DNA of 5,293 nt from Bacteroidales bacterium (GTDB taxonomy: Bacteria > Bacteroidota > Bacteroidia > Bacteroidales > ML635J-15). Location: the NCBI GenBank assembly GCA_017997855.1, contig JAGOEF010000143.1, forward strand, positions 1 through 5,293, read 5' to 3'. Below the pieces are notes generated by a model that was not told where the DNA came from, did not search any database, and worked only from the letters and a program-made list of their open reading frames with translations. Both the position numbers and the translations under genes were made by a program. Shown piece after piece: positions 1 to 4,975 of this stretch. Positions within the stretch are counted from its first letter, which is position 1. Each line of letters opens with the position of its first letter.

Positions 1-511
1 TCTGATCAACATCTTCGGTATGGGCCACCAAAATTCCGTAGGCACCTATAACCTTTGTTAGTGCAAGCCGCACAGCTTCCTCAGCAGTGGTATTATGTTT
101 CAGAAAAACATATTCAATAAGGTTGGCAAGAACTTCGGTGTCGGTTTCGCTGATAAAAATGTAACCTTCTTCAATAAGTTCGTTGCGTAGTTTCGAATAA
201 TTCTCAATGATGCCATTGTGAATAACAACAAAATGCCTTTTCATTGACAAATGAGGGTGAGCATTAACATCGGTAGGTTCGCCATGGGTGGCCCAACGGG
301 TATGGCCCATCCCGATTTTTCCACTTAAATCGTGATTTATGACTATATTTTCGAGATCGCTAACCTTACCTTTACACTTGTATATGCGCGTTTTACTGTT
401 CAACAGTGCAATGCCGGCTGAATCGTATCCCCGGTATTCAAGTCGCTTCAATCCCCTGATTATTACAGGATATGCTTCGCGGTAACCATAATATCCAACA
501 ATACCACACAT
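1..511 (-). CDS. glmS: Glucosamine-fructose-6-phosphate aminotransferase (isomerizing), N-terminal part
   Basis: GlmS converts fructose-6-phosphate and glutamine to glucosamine-6-phosphate, the first committed step to UDP-GlcNAc for peptidoglycan and lipopolysaccharide, in the cytoplasm. The 170 visible codons begin MCGIVGYYG; Cys2 becomes the N-terminal nucleophile of the class II glutamine amidotransferase domain once Met is removed. Other family signatures visible are RLEYRGYDSAG (about residues 23-33), GHTRWATHGEP (about 69-79), NAHPH (about 83-87), HNGIIENY (about 97-104) and SETDTEV (about 120-126). The frame is open to the window edge. A full GlmS is about 600 residues, so roughly 440, including both SIS sugar-isomerase domains, lie outside. 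The start at 511 is fixed by the need for Cys at position 2. It lies 6 bases after the DUF4270 gene and has no promoter of its own that I can see, so it is probably the distal gene of the leftward operon. Confidence 0.97.
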   Translation of the reverse strand, partial: MCGIVGYYGYREAYPVIIRGLKRLEYRGYDSAGIALLNSKTRIYKCKGKVSDLENIVINHDLSGKIGMGHTRWATHGEPTDVNAHPHLSMKRHFVVIHNGIIENYSKLRNELIEEGYIFISETDTEVLANLIEYVFLKHNTTAEEAVRLALTKVIGAYGILVAHTEDVDQ

Positions 512-515
512 AATA

Positions 516-520
516 CCTTA
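516..520 (-). promoter_or_regulatory. glmS ribosome binding site fused to the upstream stop codon
   Basis: On the minus strand the bases read TAAGG, followed by TATT and then the glmS ATG. The TAA is the stop codon of the DUF4270 gene, so the purine-rich AAGG begins inside that stop codon. A ribosome terminating on the upstream gene would therefore sit on the glmS initiation region, which suggests translational coupling. The spacing of 4 bases is short and Bacteroidota do not depend strongly on Shine-Dalgarno pairing, so its function is inferred. Confidence 0.4.
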
Positions 521-1792
521 AAATTTTGAGTACATTATAATTATTTTCATGGAGTTTGCACTGTGGTTTCCTCCGTTAAGGGCAACCCTGCCGGCATTGG
601 TCCTGTTATCGAGCGGGAAGAGATAAATGCCATTGTCAAGCAACTCTTGATTTAAAATGAGTTGTTGAATGTGAAACGGAATATTAAATGTATAGGTGTT
701 TGAGGCTGATACAAGACTCCCGCCAAAGTGGGTTGAATTTATTTTATAATCAGTCAGAAATTCATTTTTTCCTTCTTCGTTTATTGCCACCATGGTCAAT
801 GCAGGAGGTGGGGCAAAAGTGCTGCCTGATGACGGGTTTATCGTAATTTGTAATTCTGCTTTGTTGATTGCGTAACGAAGGCTGTCGAGATCCTCCAGAC
901 CTTTGATAAACATTTTAATTCTTAATCCGCCAAGCGATTGCAGGTAACTTATTTCGTTGGGAGAATTAAAATTGTCGATTGATTGTTGTATCGAAGCATC
1001 AGCCGACGAAAAATCATGTTCAAACATGTTGATGCGTGCCGATGATGCATTTATCAGAAAGTTAAAAGACAAACTGTCGTTATAATACAAAGTCATTTTC
1101 GAATTTGGCGAAATCAGGTTGAAATAAATAATCGAACCATTGTTGCTGACAGCATCGGTTGTAACATAAAGACCCTTGAAAAAATCGATAAAAGTATCAC
1201 TGCTGACAAAACTGGATGTGTTTGTACTGCTGATAAATTCATTAATGAGACTTTGAGGCATTTTTATGTTGATAAAACTATCGCTGGGGTGCGGGGTGAA
1301 TTCGTAGCTGGTCAGTTCTTGCAAATCAGTGGGTTCGAAACGATAGGATGAATAATACACCGAATCGGTATAAATATCGGTATTCAGCACGCGGTAAACC
1401 CGAATTGTCTGAGGTGTTGTGGTGTCACCGTAATATCCCGTATAGTACAGGTGCAACATCAGCGAGTCAGCAGTATTCACTACTTCACTGAACTTAACAT
1501 TGGCAGTCGAAAGCCTTAAATGGGTAAAAAAGTCAGCTTTTACAAAACCGAACAAAGGGTCATAATATGAGCCTAGCGGACTTAAGGTTCTTTCGTCGGA
1601 TGCAATACTGTCGTCGAGAACCGTATATGTCTCTACTTCGAGTGTGTCAATAAAAAGGTCCATCCGGTCGGAACCCGGTTGAAGGTTAAGCCCGATTTCG
1701 CTGGGTTCCATCTCGCAAGACGAAAAGAACAATGCAGAAATAAGTGCTAAATAAATTGGAAAATCACGCTTCATCATCATTCGCATCGGCAT
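518..1792 (-). CDS. DUF4270 family lipoprotein
   Basis: This is a predicted outer-envelope lipoprotein of unknown function. The N-terminus has a positive n-region (MMKR), a hydrophobic stretch (about residues 11-23) and a lipobox FSSC with Cys26 as the lipidation site. The mature protein begins with the family-like segment EIGLNLQPG (about 32-40), then GSYYDPLFGFVKADF (about 74-88), which resembles the conserved 'G-x-Y-x-DP-x-FG-x-x-KA-x-F' region of DUF4270 proteins. The rest is rich in Ser, Thr, Asn and aromatic residues in beta-strand-like alternation and ends with a family-like tail (about 345-424: FNIPFHIQQLI, GIYLFPLDN, MKIIIMYSKF). The 424-residue length suits a complete member. The start is uncertain: Met1, Met3, Met5, Met6 and Met7 are in frame with no clear ribosome binding site, and Met7 (codon 1772-1774) gives the most usual signal peptide. 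It lies between a GT5-like gene and glmS with gaps of 7 and 6 bases, so it is probably co-transcribed with both. Confidence 0.85.
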   Translation of the reverse strand: MPMRMMMKRDFPIYLALISALFFSSCEMEPSEIGLNLQPGSDRMDLFIDTLEVETYTVLDDSIASDERTLSPLGSYYDPLFGFVKADFFTHLRLSTANVKFSEVVNTADSLMLHLYYTGYYGDTTTPQTIRVYRVLNTDIYTDSVYYSSYRFEPTDLQELTSYEFTPHPSDSFINIKMPQSLINEFISSTNTSSFVSSDTFIDFFKGLYVTTDAVSNNGSIIYFNLISPNSKMTLYYNDSLSFNFLINASSARINMFEHDFSSADASIQQSIDNFNSPNEISYLQSLGGLRIKMFIKGLEDLDSLRYAINKAELQITINPSSGSTFAPPPALTMVAINEEGKNEFLTDYKINSTHFGGSLVSASNTYTFNIPFHIQQLILNQELLDNGIYLFPLDNRTNAGRVALNGGNHSANSMKIIIMYSKF

Positions 1793-1799
1793 TGCTTTA

Positions 1800-2606
1800 T
1801 TATTTTCGTGTTATTGAATCGTAAAACTTGTTGTATGCATAAATATAATCGTCGGGACCCTGATATTCAAGGAATGGTTTGCCCGATTCCCTGATGTGGT
1901 TGTCTATTTCGATATCAATGTTCTTACTGCCATAGATGATTCCATCACTATAATCGATTACCATTTTATTGAAGTTGATGAAATCCGCATGTTTAACAGC
2001 CGCAACATCCTCTGGTAAGATTCCGTCGCCACATAATTTTTCGGCAAAATCATCGCTTAATGTCTTTTTGAAATCGTAGTCATATACCGAAAAAATAATT
2101 TTCAAATCGCTGAACAAGGGATCGTCAGCGTATATTTTTTTCAGGAATAAGGGAACAAGACCCGAAAACCAACCGTGACAATGTACCAAATCAGGGGCCC
2201 AGCAAAGTTTTTTTACTGTTTCGATAACTCCTCGGGCATAAAAAATAGCCCTTTCGTCGTTGTCAGCGAAACACATGCCCCGTTTATCCTTCAATCCGAA
2301 TTTTCGCCCGAAGTAATCATCGTTGTCAATAAAATATACCTGCATTCGGGCTGGCTGAATTGAGGCTACTTTTATAATCAGGGGATGGTCGGTGTCGTTG
2401 ATAATCAGGTTCATCCCGCTTAATCGAATCACTTCATGCAGTTGATTCCGACGCTCGTTTATGCATCCGAATTTGGGCATAAAAGTCCTGATTTCCCTGC
2501 CTTGTTCCTGAACCCCCTGGGGCAGATACCGGCTTATTACCGAAATTTCGGTTTCGGGTAGGTATGGCGTGATTTCCTGAGAGACGTAAAGAACTTTTAA
2601 ACTCAT
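1800..2606 (-). CDS. Half-length GT5-like protein (glycogen/starch synthase N-terminal domain only)
   Basis: The 268 residues resemble only the N-terminal Rossmann half of GlgA-type glycogen synthases (starch synthase catalytic domain, GT5). Visible landmarks are KVLYVSQEITPY (4-15), LPQGVQEQGREIRTFMPKFG (28-47), FIDNDDYFGR (92-101), DLVHCHGWFSGLVPLFLK (139-156) and a domain-end segment YSDGIIYGSKN (219-229). GlgA is normally about 480 residues, and the C-terminal GT1-like half that completes the active site is absent; the gene stops cleanly with no matching remnant downstream. The ADP-glucose-binding K-x-G-G-L motif expected after 'E-x-x-P-[FY]' is replaced by P-E-T-E-I (17-21). Databases usually call such proteins glycogen synthase, but catalysis by this one alone is doubtful. 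It is first in the leftward operon with the DUF4270 lipoprotein and glmS, which fits a role linked to amino-sugar or envelope metabolism, possibly as a sugar-nucleotide sensor or scaffold; that role is inference. The start at 2606 puts the first beta strand at residue 4, as in the family. Confidence 0.8.
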   Translation of the reverse strand: MSLKVLYVSQEITPYLPETEISVISRYLPQGVQEQGREIRTFMPKFGCINERRNQLHEVIRLSGMNLIINDTDHPLIIKVASIQPARMQVYFIDNDDYFGRKFGLKDKRGMCFADNDERAIFYARGVIETVKKLCWAPDLVHCHGWFSGLVPLFLKKIYADDPLFSDLKIIFSVYDYDFKKTLSDDFAEKLCGDGILPEDVAAVKHADFINFNKMVIDYSDGIIYGSKNIDIEIDNHIRESGKPFLEYQGPDDYIYAYNKFYDSITRK

Positions 2607-2641
2607 AATTTGTATTAGTATAACTTACTAAGAATAATCTG

Positions 2642-2672
2642 CAAAATTAATAAAATATATCGTTCTTTCAAA
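2642..2672 (-). promoter_or_regulatory. Bacteroidota-type promoter of the leftward GT5-DUF4270-glmS operon
   Basis: On the minus strand a TTTG (2669-2672) is followed after 19 bases by TAATTTTG (2642-2649), matching the -33/-7 consensus TTTG...TAnnTTTG of the Bacteroidota housekeeping sigma factor. Transcription would begin a few bases further on, near 2635-2637, leaving an untranslated leader of roughly 30 bases before the ATG at 2606. I noticed no other TAnnTTTG in this orientation within the GT5 or DUF4270 genes, which supports one transcript for the three genes. Confidence 0.65.
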
Positions 2673-2683
2673 AAACCAAATTT

Positions 2684-2712
2684 TCAAATTCTGATTTCAA
2701 TTTTGAATTTGA
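2684..2712. repeat. Short inverted repeat in the divergent promoter region
   Basis: TCAAATTC (2684-2691) and GAATTTGA (2705-2712) are perfect 8-base inverted arms separated by 13 bases. The right arm overlaps the proposed -33 element of the panC promoter, and the left arm is about 12 bases upstream of the -33 element of the opposite promoter, a position where a regulator could act on both. The DNA here is very AT-rich, so an arm of this length may arise by chance. There is no direct evidence of a bound protein. Confidence 0.25.
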
Positions 2713-2742
2713 CCTGTTATAAACGAATTAAATCTAATTTTG
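2708..2742 (+). promoter_or_regulatory. Bacteroidota-type promoter of panC-panD-hldC
   Basis: TTTG (2708-2711) is followed after 23 bases by TAATTTTG (2735-2742), which fits TAnnTTTG exactly. The spacing is at the long end of the usual range. Transcription would begin near 2748-2750, giving a leader of about 16-18 bases before the panC ATG at 2766. The leader is A-rich (AAAAAAATTAAAG) with no strong Shine-Dalgarno, as is common in the phylum. Confidence 0.6.
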
Positions 2743-2765
2743 TTATGTGAAAAAAATTAAAGTTT

Positions 2766-3614
2766 ATGGAAATAATTAAAACCCGGAGCGAACTGAGTAA
2801 ATACCTGGAAAACAAACGAATAAACCATTCTGCTATTGGGTTTGTACCAACAATGGGAGCCTTGCATCAGGGCCATATTTCGCTTATTTCTCAGTCAGCA
2901 GCTCAAAACGACCTTACAGTGGTCAGCATTTTTGTAAATCCACGTCAGTTTAACGATAAAAGCGATTTCGATAAGTATCCGCGAAACATTGAGGCGGACA
3001 TTAAATTGCTTGAAGTTTCCGGGTGTAACGTATTATTCCTGCCGGAATACAATGATCTTTTCAATAAAGATACATCTGTTGTTGTCGATTTGGGTGGTCT
3101 CGATGCTCTGTGGGAAGGGGCATTTCGTCCGGGTCATTTTCAGGGAGTTGTCGAGGTGGTTGATGCTCTGTTTGATGCAGTGCAACCCCATAAGGCGTAT
3201 TTTGGACGTAAGGATTTTCAGCAGTTACTTATTATTAAAAAATTGGCTGAACAGCGCTATCCGACAATAGAAATTATTGAGTGTGAAATTATTCGGGAGC
3301 CTGATGGGCTGGCTATGAGTTCAAGAAATTCCCGTCTCGATGTCGAAGGACGAAAAGCTGCCGGCTCTATTAACAGGATATTGTCGGAATGTCAGGTAAT
3401 GGCTGTGCAACATGCTACGGTTAAGCAGGTTGCCGACTTTGCCATGAATAGCTTGCAGTTGGTTCCAGGGCTTAAAACAGAGTACATTGCTGTTTGCGAT
3501 AAAAACACTCTTTTCTCGGCTCCTGCCGAAAAATCTGCATGCGGCTATATGTTGCTTGTTGCTGTTTGGTGTGCAGGGGTCAGGCTGATTGATAATTTTT
3601 ATTTGAAGGGGTAA
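2766..3614 (+). CDS. panC: Pantoate--beta-alanine ligase (pantothenate synthetase)
   Basis: PanC condenses pantoate with beta-alanine, using ATP through a pantoyl-adenylate, to form pantothenate for coenzyme A; it is cytoplasmic. The 282 residues match the usual length of about 280. Visible motifs are FVPTMGALHQGH (26-37) with the nucleotidyltransferase HxGH histidines His34 and His37, FVNPRQF (56-62) with the pantoate-contacting Gln61, RPGHFQGV (121-128), FGRKDFQQ (146-153) with Lys149 and Asp150, and the KMSKS-like DGLAMSSRN (180-188). The C-terminal domain ends with VRLIDN (272-277). Arg148 stands where many family members have Glu (FGEKDFQQ); the essential residues I could place are all present, so the enzyme should be active. 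It is followed by panD, which makes its beta-alanine substrate. No panB (pantoate synthesis) is in the window. Confidence 0.97.
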   Translation: MEIIKTRSELSKYLENKRINHSAIGFVPTMGALHQGHISLISQSAAQNDLTVVSIFVNPRQFNDKSDFDKYPRNIEADIKLLEVSGCNVLFLPEYNDLFNKDTSVVVDLGGLDALWEGAFRPGHFQGVVEVVDALFDAVQPHKAYFGRKDFQQLLIIKKLAEQRYPTIEIIECEIIREPDGLAMSSRNSRLDVEGRKAAGSINRILSECQVMAVQHATVKQVADFAMNSLQLVPGLKTEYIAVCDKNTLFSAPAEKSACGYMLLVAVWCAGVRLIDNFYLKG

Positions 3615-3633
3615 AAGAATATTTGTAAATTTG
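3602..3633 (+). promoter_or_regulatory. Candidate internal promoter for panD-hldC
   Basis: TTTG (3602-3605) lies in the last codons of panC and is followed after 20 bases by TAAATTTG (3626-3633), a full match to TAnnTTTG, in the 36-base gap before panD. Transcription would begin near 3639-3641, about 10-12 bases before the panD ATG at 3651. This could give panD and the following gene their own transcript in addition to read-through from panC. Chance is possible in AT-rich DNA, but both boxes and the spacing are right. Confidence 0.5.
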
Positions 3634-3650
3634 CGGCCTGAATTTTTGTT

Positions 3651-4001
3651 ATGAATATTGAAATAGTAAAATCGAAAATACATAAGGTGAGCGTTACCGA
3701 AGCAAACCTGCATTATGTAGGCAGTATTACTATTGATGAAAAATTGATGATTGCTGCCAATTTGATTGAAAACGAAAAAGTACAGGTGATAAATCTGAAT
3801 AATGGTGAACGCCTCGAAACCTATGTTATTAAAGGTGAATACGGCTCAGGGGTTATTTGCCTTAACGGACCGGCCGCCCGTAAGGTAATGGTCGGCGATG
3901 TGGTGATTGTAATATCATACGCCAGTATGGACTTTGAAGAAGCAAAAAAATTTAAACCCAGTCTGGTTTTTCCCGATACTCTCACCAATATGTTGCCCTG
4001 A
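3651..4001 (+). CDS. panD: Aspartate 1-decarboxylase, pyruvoyl-dependent (proenzyme)
   Basis: PanD decarboxylates L-aspartate to beta-alanine, the PanC substrate. It is made as a proenzyme that cleaves itself to leave an N-terminal pyruvoyl group. The cleavage site is seen in [10 protein letters not shown] as Gly24-Ser25, at exactly the numbering known for E. coli PanD. Lys9, His11, Arg54, Thr57, Tyr58 and the Asn72-Gly73 pair of LNGPAAR (71-77) are at their expected positions. The 116 residues suit the family (about 115-130). The start at 3651 gives the canonical numbering. The stop codon TGA shares its last base with the ATG of the next gene (TGATG), so translation of the two is probably coupled. 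Confidence 0.97.
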   Translation: MNIEIVKSKIHKVSVTEANLHYVGSITIDEKLMIAANLIENEKVQVINLNNGERLETYVIKGEYGSGVICLNGPAARKVMVGDVVIVISYASMDFEEAKKFKPSLVFPDTLTNMLP

Positions 4002-4483
4002 TGGACAAGAACATTACGCCATATAAAATAATTTATCATTTATCTGATGTGGCGGTCTGTATCGAAGAATGGAAACAATGCGGTTTCAAAATTGTGTTTA
4101 CTAATGGCTGTTTCGATATTCTGCACAGGGGGCACGTTGAATACCTGTTCCACGCAGCAGCTTTGGGTGACAAACTTATAGTCGGGTTAAACAGCGATTC
4201 TTCGGTACGCAGGCTTAAAGGTGATACAAGACCAATTCAGAATCAAACCGCGCGTGCTATAATTCTGGCTTCGCTGCGGGTTGTTGATGCAGTTTGCATT
4301 TTTGAAGAGGATACCCCGCAAAGTCTGATTGAAATTGTAAGTCCTGATTTTTTGATAAAAGGTGGTGATTATACCATTGAAGATATCGTGGGATACAAAC
4401 ATGTTACAGCTTATGGAGGTGTAGTAAAAACCATTCCTTTGGTTGATGGTTACAGCACTTCGGCAATAATTAAAAAGTTTTAA
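4001..4483 (+). CDS. rfaE2: D-glycero-beta-D-manno-heptose 1-phosphate adenylyltransferase (RfaE2/HldC type)
   Basis: This is a cytidylyltransferase-like nucleotidyltransferase of the RfaE domain II family, which transfers AMP from ATP to heptose-1-phosphate to give ADP-heptose for the lipopolysaccharide inner core. Motifs seen are FTNGCFDILHRGHVEYL (33-49) with the HxGH residues His42 and His45, VGLNSDSSVRRLKG (61-74), DTRPIQNQTARA (75-86), DFLIKGGDYT (116-125) and the terminal GYSTSAIIKK (150-159), the counterpart of the usual 'G-x-ST-x-x-I-x-K'. At 160 residues it is the stand-alone form. The fused sugar-kinase domain of E. coli HldE is absent, so a separate heptose-7-phosphate kinase is expected elsewhere. 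It overlaps panD by one base and has no clear ribosome binding site of its own, so it probably depends on panD translation. The family is well supported; the exact sugar substrate is inferred, since related enzymes use other phosphorylated substrates. Confidence 0.88.
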   Translation: MDKNITPYKIIYHLSDVAVCIEEWKQCGFKIVFTNGCFDILHRGHVEYLFHAAALGDKLIVGLNSDSSVRRLKGDTRPIQNQTARAIILASLRVVDAVCIFEEDTPQSLIEIVSPDFLIKGGDYTIEDIVGYKHVTAYGGVVKTIPLVDGYSTSAIIKKF

Positions 4484-4489
4484 ACATTT

Positions 4490-4522
4490 TTTGCAGAACT
4501 GATATGATTTTATTTATATTTG
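4490..4522 (+). promoter_or_regulatory. Bacteroidota-type promoter of the lipoprotein-radA pair
   Basis: TTTG (4490-4493) is followed after 21 bases by TATATTTG (4515-4522), a full consensus match placed just after the previous gene stops at 4483. Transcription would begin near 4528-4530, about 20 bases before the ATG at 4550. This placement argues against any translation start upstream of about 4530 for the following gene. I see no stem-loop terminator between 4483 and this promoter, so read-through from the pan genes is also possible. Confidence 0.65.
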
Positions 4523-4549
4523 CAGGATGTAGTATTAATTGATGTAACT

Positions 4550-4975
4550 ATGAAAAAATCAGCCATTTACCCAGTATTGTTAATCATAGCTTTTGTGAGC
4601 GTTTTATCAGGTTGCGCAAAGGTTGAAGAAGATATTATCGGAGAGTGGAAATCGGAACTGATGTTAGCAAATCCAACAAAAACAATGACATGGGAGTTTA
4701 AAACCGATGGAACTTTAGTAAGAACTTTAGTCGAGGACGGAGAAACTATAACTGATAATTGTTTTTACAGTGTTGAGAAGAAACTTACCAAAACATTGAT
4801 AAAGATTGAAGGTTCGAGTTCAATTCGTGGTTTTTCTTCTGATATGAATGGATTTTGGCAGGTTGAATATTTTAAAGATGATATAATGAAGTTACGCCGG
4901 GTTGATTTGAATCCAGATACTCCTGAAAAGGAAAATGCATCTTATCTGTACCGAGAGTTTACCCGCTTGAATTAA
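4550..4975 (+). CDS. Small lipocalin-like lipoprotein, function unknown
   Basis: The 141-residue protein has a clear lipoprotein signal peptide: MKK, a hydrophobic core (about residues 5-19) and lipobox LSGC with Cys22. The mature part opens with EEDIIGEWKSE (26-36) and continues with MTWEFKTDGTLVRT (about 46-59), the 'GxW...F..DGT' pattern of the small lipocalin-like lipoproteins common in Bacteroidota. It then alternates in short beta-strand-like stretches and ends YLYREFTRLN. The frame stays open up to a TTG at 4520, but that codon lies inside the promoter and would bury the signal peptide, so the ATG at 4550 is chosen. By hand count its GC is near 35% (rows 4621-4920), against about 46% in part of the preceding gene, which may mark a later arrival. 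Its stop overlaps the radA start by one base (TAATG). No specific function can be assigned; the ligand, if any, is unknown. Confidence 0.8.
   Translation: MKKSAIYPVLLIIAFVSVLSGCAKVEEDIIGEWKSELMLANPTKTMTWEFKTDGTLVRTLVEDGETITDNCFYSVEKKLTKTLIKIEGSSSIRGFSSDMNGFWQVEYFKDDIMKLRRVDLNPDTPEKENASYLYREFTRLN

Noticed and set aside
2175..2363. A 62-codon open frame on the plus strand
   Set aside because: It lies wholly inside the GT5-like gene on the opposite strand, has no promoter or ribosome binding site, and its translation shows no family features.
1800..2606. A functional glycogen synthase (glgA)
   Set aside because: The C-terminal GT1-like half and the K-x-G-G-L motif are absent, and no glycogen genes are nearby, so I did not give the glgA symbol.
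2684..2712. The inverted repeat as a transcription terminator
   Set aside because: It lies between divergent promoters, not after a gene, its arms are AT-rich with a 13-base loop, and no U-tract follows.
2989..3270. A 93-codon open frame on the plus strand
   Set aside because: It lies inside panC in another frame; panC has all its motifs, so this is a shadow.
3321..3713. A 130-codon open frame on the minus strand across panC and panD
   Set aside because: It is antisense to two well-supported genes and the promoter between them, and has no recognisable domain.
3821..4402. Two minus-strand open frames of about 72 codons (3821-4039 and 4187-4402)
   Set aside because: Both are antisense to panD and rfaE2 and show no independent coding evidence.
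4542..4547. A start-stop pair (ATG TAA) just ahead of the lipoprotein ATG
   Set aside because: A two-codon frame of this kind is expected often by chance, and there is no sign of attenuation structure around it.
4484..4549. A terminator after rfaE2
   Set aside because: I found T-rich stretches but no GC-rich stem-loop before them; the region is better explained by the promoter.
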